64,000 nucleotides of DNA from Pseudomonas sp. Q11 (GCF_024494355.1 NZ_JAKNQY010000027.1:19734-83733); one strand, 5' to 3'. Numbered from the stretch's first letter, positions 49,895 through 59,350 are shown. Notes: generated by a model not told the origin, from the sequence alone. Numbers and translations are program-made.

Positions 49895-51814
49895 TTGAAC
49901 ACAGCTTTGTTTTTACCCAAGCAGTACCTGTTGGCAATGCTCATCAGCCTGACAAGCGTTCCAGCCCTGGCGGCTTCCCCAACCCTGAAGCTGCAACCCT
50001 GGCCTCAGGCACAGGCTCTCTCGATCAACGCCCTGGGATTTGTGCCCGGCCATTCGACGACCATGCGACTGGCCAGTGCCCGTGAGGGCTTGTTGTTGCT
50101 CGATGCCCAAGGCCGCGAACTGTCACGCCTGGAGGGCGCCTTCGAAGGTCTCGACAGCCGAACCCTCGGGGCGAAGGCTCTGGTCGCCAGCCTCGACAGC
50201 ACTCGCCAGCAAGCACTGTTGGTCAGCCTCGATCCGGATAAGCGCCAGTGGGGAAAACCGCTGTACCTGCCAGCGCGAGATTTCCCGGTGAACGGGCTGT
50301 GCCTATACCGCGACGAAGCGAACAACCTGTTTGTATTTCTCGTGGGCGAAGAGGGCAAGGGCGAGCAGTGGCTGGTGGGCAATGGCGAGCGCCTGAGCGC
50401 CAGCGCCCAGCGCGTACGCGGCCTGCCACTGCCGCCCGATGCCCAGACCTGTCAGGTGCAGGACAGCGCCAATCAACTGTTCGTCAACGAGGAACAGGTA
50501 GGCTGGTGGGCCTATCCGGCATCCTCCGAAGCCGATGCCGTGCGTATACCCGTGGCGATGCGCACACCGTTCGGTGACATCCAGCAAGCGGCGGGTGCCA
50601 TGGCTGCGTTACCAGGAGGATTGCTGGGCCTGGACCCACAAGCGGGGCAGTTGCATCTGTATCAGCAAGAGGGCAAGGGGTGGACCGCAAAAGCCAGTTT
50701 GGCGCTGCCAGGCCTGAACGAGCCGGAAAGCCTGGCGATACGTTCGACCCAAACCGGTCTTGAGCTGCTGCTGCGCGACGATGACAACGGGCGCTTATAC
50801 CAAGGCCAACTCAATTGGCAGCCCACGGCTGTGTCGCTGCCGCCGGTGCTGCCCACTGTGGCTGCCATTGGCCAGAGTGAACCGGTGGCGCGCCAGGGCG
50901 ATGCGGCGGATGATCCGGCGATCTGGGTACATCCCACAACGCCTGCCTTGAGCCGGGTGCTGGGGACCAACAAGAAGCAAGGCCTGTTGACGTATGACCT
51001 GCAAGGCAAGCTGCTGCAGGAACTGCCGGTGGGCCGCCTCAACAACGTCGATGTGCGTGGCAACTTCAAGCTGGGCACGCAAACCGTCGATCTCGCCGTC
51101 GCCAGCAACCGCGATCGCAACAGCCTCAGCCTGTTTCGCATCGACCGCGCCAGCGGTGAGTTGAGCGAGGCCGGCGAGATTGCCACGCCGCTCAAGGAAA
51201 TCTACGGCATCTGCCTGTTCCAGCCGGTTGAGGGTGAACTGTATGCCTTCGCCAATGGCAAGGACGGGCGCTATTTGCAATACCGCCTCAGCGCCCCGGA
51301 CGGTGTGGTGAAGGGGGAGTTGGTGCGCCAGTTCAGCGTCGACAGCCAGCCTGAAGGTTGCGTCGCCGATGACCAGCGCCAGCGGCTGTTCCTCGGTGAA
51401 GAAGACGTCGGTGTCTGGGCGGTGGATGCCCGGGCCGAGCGGCCGGCGACATTGAACAGCGTGATCAAGGTCGGACCTCAGTTGCATGCCGACGTTGAGG
51501 GCATCGCCCTGTACCAAGGCGCTGGCCACGATTACCTGGTGATCTCAAGCCAAGGCAACGACAGCTATCTGCTGCTTGATGCCGAGCCGCCTTATGCCGT
51601 GCGCGGCGCATTCCGCGTCGGTTTGAACGGCACTGCCGGCATCGACGGTGCCTCGGAAACCGATGGGCTGGAAGTCACTTCGGCCAACCTTGGCGGGCCT
51701 TGGAGCGCCGGCATGCTGGTGGTCCAGGACGGCCGCAAGCGTATGCCCGAGCAAGCGCAGAACTTCAAGTTCGTACCCTGGAGCGAAGTGGCCAAAGCCT
51801 TGCGCCTGCCTTGA
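49895..51814 (+). CDS. Beta-propeller phytase, tandem-domain
   Basis: A roughly 639-residue exported phytase releasing phosphate from phytate. The start TTG 49895 is preferred because AAGGA lies 8 bases upstream and it gives a clean signal peptide (YLLAMLISLTSVPALA); ATG 49877 has no ribosome-binding site. Single-domain beta-propeller phytases are about 350 residues; here a degenerate N-terminal propeller-like half precedes a full one, which starts with the family motif DDPAIWVHPTTP near residue 335. It lies between the receptor and exbB genes. Confidence 0.9.
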   Translation: MNTALFLPKQYLLAMLISLTSVPALAASPTLKLQPWPQAQALSINALGFVPGHSTTMRLASAREGLLLLDAQGRELSRLEGAFEGLDSRTLGAKALVASLDSTRQQALLVSLDPDKRQWGKPLYLPARDFPVNGLCLYRDEANNLFVFLVGEEGKGEQWLVGNGERLSASAQRVRGLPLPPDAQTCQVQDSANQLFVNEEQVGWWAYPASSEADAVRIPVAMRTPFGDIQQAAGAMAALPGGLLGLDPQAGQLHLYQQEGKGWTAKASLALPGLNEPESLAIRSTQTGLELLLRDDDNGRLYQGQLNWQPTAVSLPPVLPTVAAIGQSEPVARQGDAADDPAIWVHPTTPALSRVLGTNKKQGLLTYDLQGKLLQELPVGRLNNVDVRGNFKLGTQTVDLAVASNRDRNSLSLFRIDRASGELSEAGEIATPLKEIYGICLFQPVEGELYAFANGKDGRYLQYRLSAPDGVVKGELVRQFSVDSQPEGCVADDQRQRLFLGEEDVGVWAVDARAERPATLNSVIKVGPQLHADVEGIALYQGAGHDYLVISSQGNDSYLLLDAEPPYAVRGAFRVGLNGTAGIDGASETDGLEVTSANLGGPWSAGMLVVQDGRKRMPEQAQNFKFVPWSEVAKALRLP

Positions 51815-51878
51815 GCGGTGCTGTCATCAACCGGTCACGAACATTTCATCGAATAGCAGCCAGACAGGAGTTCTACCC

Positions 51879-52586
51879 ATGCAAGCCACTCTGGAACACA
51901 TGACAATCTGGGGCCTGATCAGTGACGCGAGCCTTTTGGTCAAGGCCGTCATGCTCACGCTGCTGCTGGCCTCGCTGTTGAGCTGGTACCTGATCATCCA
52001 GCGCAGTGCCGTGCTGCAACGCAACGAGCGCCAGTTCAAGGGTTTCATGCAGCGTTTTCGCAGCACCAGCGATTTGCCGGCGTTGTTGCGCGAGACTGCC
52101 CAGGTGCGCGAAGAAGAGGGCGGCGTGGAGCCGATCTTTCACGCCGGCTTCCAGGCTTTCACCCAGCTCAACGTACCTTCCGGCAGCCCGCAGGTGGTGC
52201 TCGAGGGGGTGGAGCGTTCGCTGCAAGTGGCAATCAGCGAACAGGAGGTGCAGTTGGAGAAAGGCTTGCAGTTTCTTGCCACCGTCGGTTCGGTCAGCCC
52301 TTACATCGGTTTGTTCGGCACGGTCTGGGGAATCATGAACGCCTTCCTGGGGTTGTCCCAGGTGCAACAGGCCAGCCTCTCCACCGTGGCGCCGGGCATC
52401 GCCGAAGCGTTGATCGCCACCGCCATCGGCCTGTTCGCGGCGATTCCCGCTGTGATCGCCTACAACCGGTTTTCCGCCCGCGGCCAGACCTTGCTGACGC
52501 GTTACTACGCGTTCGGCAACGAGTTGCAGGCACGCCTGCACCGCAAGCTGCACGGCGCCCCGGTGAACCTGGCCGCGGCTGCTTGA
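51879..52586 (+). CDS. exbB: ExbB-like proton channel component
   Basis: A 235-residue MotA/TolQ/ExbB protein with three transmembrane helices: about 20-40 (AVMLTLLLASLLSWYLII), around 140-160 (FLATVGSVSPYIGLFGTVWG) and 175-200. ATG 51879 was chosen (GGAG 9 bases upstream); a longer frame reaching into the phytase gene is not real. With ExbD it supplies the proton-motive-force energy to TonB, here probably for the adjacent receptor. Confidence 0.92.
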   Translation: MQATLEHMTIWGLISDASLLVKAVMLTLLLASLLSWYLIIQRSAVLQRNERQFKGFMQRFRSTSDLPALLRETAQVREEEGGVEPIFHAGFQAFTQLNVPSGSPQVVLEGVERSLQVAISEQEVQLEKGLQFLATVGSVSPYIGLFGTVWGIMNAFLGLSQVQQASLSTVAPGIAEALIATAIGLFAAIPAVIAYNRFSARGQTLLTRYYAFGNELQARLHRKLHGAPVNLAAAA

Positions 52587-52599
52587 GAGGAGAGGGCAG

Positions 52600-53046
52600 A
52601 TGCTAGTCAAGCCGCAACGCAAGCACGGGCCCAAGGCCGAAATGAACGTGGTGCCTTACATCGATGTGATGCTGGTGCTGCTGGTGATCTTCATGGTCAC
52701 TGCTCCAATGCTGACCCAAGGCGTGAAAGTCGAGCTGCCCAAGGTCGCTAGCCAGGCATTGGCCAACGATAGCCGCCAACAGATCCTGACCCTGTCTGTT
52801 AAGGCCGAGGGCGGTTACTACTGGAATCTGGGCGCCGAACTGGACACCCAAAGCCAGACCGACAGCGCCGTGGACCTGGATCAGATGCGCGCCAAGGTGG
52901 CCCGGGTTGTCGCCGAGCGCAGCGACACCCAGGTGTATATCCGGGCCGACGACCACGCCGACTACGGTCGTGTCGTGGCCGCCATGGCCGCCTTGCAGCA
53001 GGGCGGGGTGAGCAACCTTGGGCTGGTGACCGAGGCACCCCGATGA
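52600..53046 (+). CDS. exbD: ExbD-like biopolymer transport protein
   Basis: A 148-residue protein with one N-terminal transmembrane helix (VVPYIDVMLVLLVIFMVTAP) carrying the essential membrane Asp, and a periplasmic domain. GAGAGGAGA precedes ATG 52600, 13 bases after exbB. Its stop overlaps the tonB start by 4 bases (ATGA). Confidence 0.93.
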   Translation: MLVKPQRKHGPKAEMNVVPYIDVMLVLLVIFMVTAPMLTQGVKVELPKVASQALANDSRQQILTLSVKAEGGYYWNLGAELDTQSQTDSAVDLDQMRAKVARVVAERSDTQVYIRADDHADYGRVVAAMAALQQGGVSNLGLVTEAPR

Positions 53047-53864
53047 CGGCGATGATCATGCACAGTCCATCCTTGGGTTTGTCCCCGTTGTCCGGCCGTA
53101 GTTTTTGGAGGAACAGTCTGGCGGCGGGGCTCGCCGTGGCCTTGCACGCGGCTGTCGCCGCATTGCTGGTGCTGGGCTGGACCGCGGAGAAACCGGCTGT
53201 CGAGGCGCCTCGGGTACTGCGCACGCAACTGGTGATGTTGTCTCCGGCGCCGGTGCCCGAAGCGTCCGCGCCGGCCCCCGTGGCAGAGGTCGCACCACAA
53301 CCGGTCGAAGCCGCGCCGGCTCCGGTGGAAGCGCCACGCCCGCCACCGAGTAAACCGGTGGTTGAGCCAAGGCTTCAGGCCCAGAAACTGGAGCAGGCAA
53401 CCCTGGCGCGCAAACGGATCGAGGAGCAAAAGCGCGAGCAGCAGGCCCAGCAGCAACGCGAGCGCCAGGAGAACCAGCGACGCCAGCAGGAAGCCGAGCA
53501 GCAGGTCGCCGAACAACAGCGCCAGGCGGCTCAACAGGCCCAGGCGCTTGCCCGGCAACGCCAAGCCGAACAGGCGCGCCTGGCCGCCGCCGACAGCCGC
53601 CACTATCAACCCCTGAGCAAAGAGGCCCCGGATTATCCGCAGCGGGCTTTGGACAAAGGGCTGCAAGGCGACTGCACGGTGGAGTACAGCGTCAAGCCGG
53701 ACGGGCGCATCGATAACCCCAAGGTGCTGGACGGCTGCCACCCGATGTTTATCCGTCCCTCGCTGACCGCCGCCAGGACCTTCCGTTATCAGCCGCGAAT
53801 CGTCGACGGCCAGGCCGTGACGGTGCCGGCGGTGCGCAATACTTTTCACTACCGGATCGAATAG
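53043..53864 (+). CDS. tonB: TonB-like energy transducer
   Basis: A 273-residue TonB protein: an N-terminal transmembrane anchor (LAAGLAVALHAAVAALLVLG), a Pro/Ala/Glu-rich spacer (about 65-110), a long Gln/Arg/Glu-rich helical stretch (about 115-185; EEQKREQQAQQQRERQENQR) and the C-terminal TonB fold (APDYPQRALDKGLQGDCTVE). The Gln-rich rod in the spacer is longer than in the housekeeping TonB. Last gene of the receptor-phytase-exbB-exbD-tonB unit. Confidence 0.93.
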   Translation: MTAMIMHSPSLGLSPLSGRSFWRNSLAAGLAVALHAAVAALLVLGWTAEKPAVEAPRVLRTQLVMLSPAPVPEASAPAPVAEVAPQPVEAAPAPVEAPRPPPSKPVVEPRLQAQKLEQATLARKRIEEQKREQQAQQQRERQENQRRQQEAEQQVAEQQRQAAQQAQALARQRQAEQARLAAADSRHYQPLSKEAPDYPQRALDKGLQGDCTVEYSVKPDGRIDNPKVLDGCHPMFIRPSLTAARTFRYQPRIVDGQAVTVPAVRNTFHYRIE

Positions 53865-53896
53865 AACCCGAGCCATTGCGGCCCGGCGCAATAGGA

Positions 53897-54364
53897 CTAA
53901 ACCGCGTCGACGGCTGGCCGGTGCTGGCGCAACAGTTCGATCTGACGTGATGGAACCAGCTCGCGCAACGCCTTATAGAGCGCCCGTGTTTCCAGCAGGT
54001 TCCAGATGCGCAGCATGGTTTCCAGCGCATCCAGGGGTTTGCTGATGAAGTCCCTGGCGCCCAGAGCCAGGGCGCGCAGGCGGGTGTCGCGGGTGGCGTC
54101 GGCAGTCAGCACCAGGATCGGCAGGTAGTCGTTTGCCGGGATGCGCCGGTTGAGTTGCTCCAGCACGGCAAAGCCATCGAATGCCGGCATGTGCAGGTCC
54201 AGGATCACCAGGTCAGGCTCAAAACTGTTGAACAGGTCGAGGGTGCGCAAAGGCTCGGTGCTGCTCAATACGTTGTGCAGCCCTTCGCGAGCCAGCAACT
54301 GCTCCATCAGGTCCAGGTTGGGGCGCTGATCGTCAATGATCAGGATGCGCAAATCGCGATTCAT
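53897..54364 (-). CDS. Stand-alone receiver-domain response regulator
   Basis: A 155-residue protein that is almost only a CheY-like receiver: acidic pocket ILIIDDQRPN, phospho-acceptor Asp in LVILDLHMPAFDG, and Lys in FISKPLDALETMLR. There is no output domain; the last 35 residues are a helical tail. Its start overlaps the stop of the hybrid kinase gene by 4 bases. It likely acts as a phosphorelay shuttle or by protein contact. Confidence 0.9.
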   Translation of the reverse strand: MNRDLRILIIDDQRPNLDLMEQLLAREGLHNVLSSTEPLRTLDLFNSFEPDLVILDLHMPAFDGFAVLEQLNRRIPANDYLPILVLTADATRDTRLRALALGARDFISKPLDALETMLRIWNLLETRALYKALRELVPSRQIELLRQHRPAVDAV

Positions 54365-56679
54365 GCGGGCTCCGGTAAATAGCGTTCAAGGTGGCCCAGA
54401 AAGGCCTGGATATGAATGGGCTTGGTCAGGATCGCTGTGGCTCCGGCGTCGTGCAGGGCACGGTGGGTCAGGTCACTGGCATCGGCGGTGATCATCAGTA
54501 CCGGTGTGGCCGCCGTCGCCGCCGATTGACGCAAGCGGCGCAGCACCTCCAGGCCTGTCAGGTCCGGCAGGGTGACGTCCAGCAGGATCAACTGCGGGGC
54601 GTGCTGGCGAGCCAGGTCCAGACCCAACTGGCCTTGCATGCTCGACAGCAGTTGAATACCCGGACGACGCTGCATCAGGGTCTCGATCAGTGCCAGGCTC
54701 GACAGGTTGTCTTCGATGCACAATATCTTGCCGTGATATTCGACTGACGGACACGGTACTTTCAGCGTGACGATGGGGGGCAAGCGGGCGTGTTCCACCC
54801 GGGCACCGGGCAATTGCAGGGTAAAACAACAACCTTGCCCCGGCTCGCTGTGGACCTGAAGGCTGCCTTGCATCATTTCCAGCAGGCTCTTGCTCAAGGC
54901 CAGCCCAAGACCGGTGCCCTCGACCTGTGGATCGGCGCCCAGGCGCTCGAACGGCTTGAACAACCGGTCAAGCTGCTCGGGGGCAATGCCATGCCCGGTG
55001 TCGCTGACAGCAATGCTGACTCGCGGCCCCTGGGCCATCACTTCAATGCGTACTTCACCGCCGGGCCGGTTGTACTTGATGGCGTTGGACAACAGGTTGA
55101 GCAGCACCTGCACCAGGCGTTGACGGTCGGCCAGCACACCGATGCTGTCGGGTAGTGGCGCCAGCTCGGCCAACTGAATCCCGGCGTCGGCCGCCATGGG
55201 GGAAACCAGCGTCAGGGCTTCGTGCAACACCGTCGTCAAGGCAATCGGCTCAATGTTGAGCGGCAGACGACCGGCCTCGATCCGGGCAATGTCCAGCACC
55301 TCGTTGATCAATGCCAGCAGGTGCTGGCCGGCGCGCAGGATGTGACTGACCTGTGGGCGCTGGCCGGAGCTGGAGTCCATGTCCAGCAGTTGTGCGAAGC
55401 CGAGTATGGCGTTCAGTGGTGTGCGCAGTTCGTGGCTCATGCGCGAAAGAAATTCGCTCTTGGCCCGGCTGGCGCTTTCGGCTTCTTCACGGGCGGTGCG
55501 CAGGGCGATCTCGGCGGCGCGGCGGTCAGTGATGTCGCGGGTGATCTTGGAAAACCCGCGCAGGGTGCCGGTACTGTCGTACTGGGCAGTGATGACCACA
55601 CTGGCCCAGAAGCGGCTGCCGTCCTTGCGACAGCGCCAGCCTTCTTCCATGTAGTGACCGTCACGTGCGGCTTCGTGCAGCGCCATGTCCGGGTGCGCCG
55701 GGCATTCCTCGGTCAGATAGAACAACGAAAAATGCCGGCCGAGGATTTCCTGTTCGCTGTAACCCTTGATCCGTTCGGCGCCGGCGTTCCAGGTAATGAC
55801 ATGGCCTTGGGCGTCCAGCGCAAAGATTCCGTAGTCCTTCACCCCATCGATGATCAGTCGCAAACGTTCTTCGTTATCGCGCAGAGCCCGCTCGCGTTCG
55901 GCAAGCAACTGTCCGGCCTCTACCAGACGGGTGCCCAACTGGCCGATTTCGTCCTGCTCCGGCGGTTGCGGCAACAACGGTTGACCCAAGGCCAGGCGCT
56001 GAGCGTTGCCCTGCACCTGTTGCACGCGGGCGACAATGCCCTTGGACAGGAACAGCACCGCCACGATGGCGCCAAGCAGCCCGCACAGCGCCGCCAGCAG
56101 CGTGGCGAACAACAAGCGCATGCGCGTGGCCGAAGCGGCGGCGCTGCGGTCGGCGAGCAGGGCGTCCTCACGTATACGCATGGCGTTGATCTGTTCGCGC
56201 AGCACGTCCAGGACTTGTTTGTTTTCGATCAGAATCGTGGTGATGGCCGCTGTGTCATCGGCCTTGCCGTTGCGCAAGGCATCCAGCCCATCGAGTTTTT
56301 CTGCGATCAGTGGGGTGATGGTCTTGAGGCGCTCGCGCATCCTGGCGTCGCGGATGTTGTGGTCCAACCGCTGCAACGCGGCCTTGATCAGCGGCGTGGC
56401 CTGTTCGTAGCTAGGCAGGAAGTCTTCGCGCCGGGTCAGCAGATAACCGCGCACGCTGGCCGCAGCTTCGGCCAGCAGGGTATGCACCGTCTGGATATCG
56501 CCCTGGACCAGCAGCACCCGGCGCACGTCTTCTTCGGCCCGGGCAGTCTGGCGTTCGGTGATGTAGATCAGCACCAGCGACAGCAGCAGAACCACCAGCG
56601 GCAGGGAAATGACCACCAATGCTTTGCCCCGCAATGGCAGGTTGGCCCAGCGGCGGGCGGCGAGGAATCTCATGGCCAT
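54361..56679 (-). CDS. Hybrid sensor histidine kinase (CHASE3-HAMP-PAS-HisKA-HATPase-REC)
   Basis: A 772-residue membrane sensor kinase: TM1 about 20-40, periplasmic CHASE3 (about 45-180), TM2 about 188-210, HAMP, PAS (about 265-385; DYGIFALDAQGHVITWNAGA), HisKA with phospho-His in RMSHELRTPLNAILG, HATPase_c (ADRQRLVQVLLNLLSNAIKY; GTGLGLALSKSLL), and a C-terminal receiver (LILLDVTLPDLTGLEVL). ATG 56679 overlaps the LuxR-type gene by 10 bases; ATG 56673 would give a 4-base ATGA overlap. Second gene from the end of the four-gene unit. Confidence 0.92.
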   Translation of the reverse strand: MAMRFLAARRWANLPLRGKALVVISLPLVVLLLSLVLIYITERQTARAEEDVRRVLLVQGDIQTVHTLLAEAAASVRGYLLTRREDFLPSYEQATPLIKAALQRLDHNIRDARMRERLKTITPLIAEKLDGLDALRNGKADDTAAITTILIENKQVLDVLREQINAMRIREDALLADRSAAASATRMRLLFATLLAALCGLLGAIVAVLFLSKGIVARVQQVQGNAQRLALGQPLLPQPPEQDEIGQLGTRLVEAGQLLAERERALRDNEERLRLIIDGVKDYGIFALDAQGHVITWNAGAERIKGYSEQEILGRHFSLFYLTEECPAHPDMALHEAARDGHYMEEGWRCRKDGSRFWASVVITAQYDSTGTLRGFSKITRDITDRRAAEIALRTAREEAESASRAKSEFLSRMSHELRTPLNAILGFAQLLDMDSSSGQRPQVSHILRAGQHLLALINEVLDIARIEAGRLPLNIEPIALTTVLHEALTLVSPMAADAGIQLAELAPLPDSIGVLADRQRLVQVLLNLLSNAIKYNRPGGEVRIEVMAQGPRVSIAVSDTGHGIAPEQLDRLFKPFERLGADPQVEGTGLGLALSKSLLEMMQGSLQVHSEPGQGCCFTLQLPGARVEHARLPPIVTLKVPCPSVEYHGKILCIEDNLSSLALIETLMQRRPGIQLLSSMQGQLGLDLARQHAPQLILLDVTLPDLTGLEVLRRLRQSAATAATPVLMITADASDLTHRALHDAGATAILTKPIHIQAFLGHLERYLPEPA

Positions 56680-57338
56680 TGCCCGCTGGGTTGTGCCACC
56701 AACCCCAGGGCAACACCGCGCACGGCGGCCTGCGTTCGGTCGGCGGCCCCCAACTTGCCGATGACTCGCTCCACGTGGGCCTTGGCGGTGCCGGGGGCGA
56801 TGCCGAGCTTTTCGCCGATTTCACGGTTGCTGAAGCCGCCAGCCACCAGCCCCAGCACCTGGCGCTCGCGGGCTGTCAGGGCCTGGACCTGGGTGGCGCC
56901 ACTGGCACCGCGCTCGGCCATGCGCCGCAGCAGGCGCGCACTGACGGAACTGTTCAGGGCCTCTTCGCCCTGGGCGACTCGCGTGAGGGCGTCCAGCACT
57001 TCACCGCGGCTGGCATCCTTGAGCAGATAACCGACCGCGCCCGCGCCGATGGCGGCTTCAAGGTGATCAGGGCTGTCGTCCATGGTGAAGATCACCACTT
57101 TGATCCCCGGCTGGCGTTGCTGCAGGATACGCGCCGCACCCAGGCCGTTGAGCACCGGCATGCGAATGTCGAGAATGGCGATGTCCGGTTGCAGCCGCTC
57201 GCACAGATCGAGGGCTTCCTGGCCGTTGCTGGCCTGACCGACGACTTCGAACCCCGGGCTGCCGGCCAGCATGCTGATAAAACCGGTGCGGGTCACTTCG
57301 TGATCATCGGCCAAAAGCAGACGTAAAGGGGACGTCAT
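56670..57338 (-). CDS. LuxR/NarL-type response regulator
   Basis: A 222-residue response regulator: receiver domain with LLLADDHEVTRTGF, phospho-acceptor Asp in IAILDIRMPVLNG and Lys in LLKDASRGEV, and a C-terminal LuxR HTH (LTARERQVLGLVAGGFSNRE, KAHVERVIGKLGA). Its start overlaps the GAF kinase stop by 4 bases. It is the only member of the four-gene array with a DNA-binding domain, hence the likely transcriptional output. Confidence 0.93.
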   Translation of the reverse strand: MTSPLRLLLADDHEVTRTGFISMLAGSPGFEVVGQASNGQEALDLCERLQPDIAILDIRMPVLNGLGAARILQQRQPGIKVVIFTMDDSPDHLEAAIGAGAVGYLLKDASRGEVLDALTRVAQGEEALNSSVSARLLRRMAERGASGATQVQALTARERQVLGLVAGGFSNREIGEKLGIAPGTAKAHVERVIGKLGAADRTQAAVRGVALGLVAQPSGQWP

Positions 57339-58519
57339 GAGTGCGTTCCGTGGGTGGGTAGTGGAACGCTGGCCAGCAAACGGGTGCCGCTATCGGGCTG
57401 ACTGAAACAGCTCAAATGGCCGCCCAGCAGACTGGCACGTTCCTGCATGGCCGCGAGACCCAGATGGCAGGTGCCATTGGTCTCAATGGGTTGTTCCAGA
57501 GCAAAGCCCCGGCCATTGTCTTCGACCCGCAGCGAGGCCCGGTCGTCGCTCACCACCAGTTCCAGGCGCACATGGCTGGCCCGGGCGTGCTTGAGAATGT
57601 TGTTGATGCCTTCCTGGGCAATGCGGAACAGGGCGATTTCGGCGTTGCCCGGCAGGCGAGCGGCGCTGTGCTCGGCCCAGTCCACCGACAGGCCTGCATC
57701 CCGCAGGCGGTCGGCTTCCTTGTCGACGGCTTTGTACAGGCCGAAGTCATCCAGCGCATGGGGACGCAGGCCGCCGATCAACTGTCGGCCTTCGCCGACA
57801 CAGCCCCGGGCGAGATCGAGGATGGCCTGCAAGTCGTTCGCCAGATCCGACGGGAGAGGCGGGCAGCGACCGGCGAACCCCTGCAGGCGCTGATGCAGGC
57901 CGGCCAGGTTCTGTGCCAGGCCATCATGCAGGTCGTAGGCCACGCGCTTGCGTTCGTCTTCCTGGGCACTGAACAGTCGATGGACCAGTTCAGACATGGT
58001 GCGTTCGCGGGCCTGCAACGCTTCGAGCAGGCGACTGTTTTCCAGATGGGCAGCCAGCAAGGTCGCCAGCAATTGCAGCGACTCAATATCCTCATTGTCC
58101 GGCGTGCCCAGGGTCACGCCGTTGCCCAGCAATAAAGCCCCGAACACCACACCGTCGGAGCCACGCAACGGAACGCGCAAGACCTGGGGCAGGGCGCTGC
58201 CAGGGTACTCCAGCCATTGTGGCTCGGCTGACGGCGACTGAGCCAGGTTGGCAAGCAGGTCGAGCCGTTCGTGGCTGCCATGGCTGGCGATGGTGCGAAA
58301 AGTGCTGTCCGCCGCCCACTCCAGCAGCAGGCCATGGTCCATGGCCATGAATGCGCACGCCCGTTGCACTGCGCGCTGGCGCATCTGCGACAGGGGCAAT
58401 TGCGTCAGTTCATGGCCGGTGCCCAACAGCAGACGCAGGCGTGCGGCACGACTTTGCGACTGGCGATATTGAGTTCGGATGGCCAGGGCACTGCCAGGGT
58501 CATGGGGTGGGCTTTGCAT
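57335..58519 (-). CDS. GAF-domain histidine kinase (NarX-type HisKA_3)
   Basis: A 394-residue soluble kinase: N-terminal GAF domain (about 40-170), a HisKA_3 segment with phospho-His in ERKRVAYDLHDGLAQNLAGL, and HATPase_c (FRIAQEGINNILKHARASHV, VEDNGRGFALEQ). It lacks transmembrane segments, so it senses a cytoplasmic signal. It is the promoter-proximal gene of a four-gene overlapping array and is the natural partner of the LuxR-type regulator immediately after it. Confidence 0.92.
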   Translation of the reverse strand: MQSPPHDPGSALAIRTQYRQSQSRAARLRLLLGTGHELTQLPLSQMRQRAVQRACAFMAMDHGLLLEWAADSTFRTIASHGSHERLDLLANLAQSPSAEPQWLEYPGSALPQVLRVPLRGSDGVVFGALLLGNGVTLGTPDNEDIESLQLLATLLAAHLENSRLLEALQARERTMSELVHRLFSAQEDERKRVAYDLHDGLAQNLAGLHQRLQGFAGRCPPLPSDLANDLQAILDLARGCVGEGRQLIGGLRPHALDDFGLYKAVDKEADRLRDAGLSVDWAEHSAARLPGNAEIALFRIAQEGINNILKHARASHVRLELVVSDDRASLRVEDNGRGFALEQPIETNGTCHLGLAAMQERASLLGGHLSCFSQPDSGTRLLASVPLPTHGTHS

Positions 58520-58686
58520 GATAGGGCTCCAGCGTGGATGGGACCGGGCAGCGTGGCGGTATTAGAGCGCGTCATCAGCACCGGGCCTATCTGCCAAACG
58601 GCATAGGCGATCGGCACCGGTTGGCCGATGGCGAAGGCCGCCAGGCTCGGCAAAGTCGGTTCATTGAAACCCACAGGAACGTTACG

Positions 58687-59208
58687 ATGAAACTGAAAAC
58701 CTTCGCCACTGCCGCTTTTTTCATGTTGACCACTCCCTTGGCCCTGGCACTTGAAACAACGCCATACGTTTACCGCACCGTAGCCGAGCAGCCGCAGAAT
58801 CAGAATGACCGTGAAATCGCCGCATTGTTCGACCGCTGGAACGCAGCCCTCAAAACCGGCAGCGCTGCTGCGGTAACCAGCCTGTATGCGCCGGATGCGA
58901 TATTGCAGCCCACCGTTTCCAACCAGGTGCGCAACACTGCGGCACTGATTCAGGATTACTTTGAACACTTCCTGACCGGCAAGCCGGTGGGGCAGATCAA
59001 CTACCGGGAAATCCGTCACCTGGGACCTGACGCGGCGATGGACAGTGGTGTCTACACCTTTGCCCTGACCAACGCCGACGGCTCCAAACGCGAGGTTCAG
59101 GCGCGCTACACCTTCATCTATGAACGCATTGACGGTCAATGGAAGATCCTTAACCACCATTCCTCGGCCATGCCGCAAGTCCAGAAGCAATTGCATGCCA
59201 GTCACTGA
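58687..59208 (+). CDS. Exported SgcJ/EcaC-like (SnoaL fold) protein
   Basis: A 173-residue protein with signal peptide (TFATAAFFMLTTPLALA) and a DUF4440/SgcJ-EcaC domain of the NTF2-like superfamily (IAALFDRWNAALKTGSAAAV...LYAPDAILQPTV). Periplasmic location is expected. It is divergent from the four-gene two-component array across 167 bases, so it may be a target of that system (inference). Function unknown; some members dimerise or bind small molecules. Confidence 0.85.
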   Translation: MKLKTFATAAFFMLTTPLALALETTPYVYRTVAEQPQNQNDREIAALFDRWNAALKTGSAAAVTSLYAPDAILQPTVSNQVRNTAALIQDYFEHFLTGKPVGQINYREIRHLGPDAAMDSGVYTFALTNADGSKREVQARYTFIYERIDGQWKILNHHSSAMPQVQKQLHASH

Positions 59209-59332
59209 GGTCTCTTGAACAAGTGAATTCGCCCCCCCGGCAGCGCGGGGGCGAACCATCAGGTCGGGTAACCCTCCGTCGTGCATTTAACAGAGCGGTC
59301 GATAAAGAAGTTGGATTCGCGGGGAAACATTA

Positions 59333-59350
59333 ATTAGAATCACTCTCATT
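59333..59350. promoter_or_regulatory. Fur box upstream of fecI-like gene
   Basis: On the minus strand AATGAGAGTGATTCTAAT (59350-59333), close to the Pseudomonas Fur site AATGAGAATGATTCTCAT. It lies 30 bases upstream of ATG 59381. Confidence 0.65.

Noticed and set aside
55222..57030. 602-aa open frame antisense to the hybrid kinase
   Set aside because: The minus strand encodes an unmistakable hybrid kinase and LuxR regulator; the plus frame is a GC artefact.
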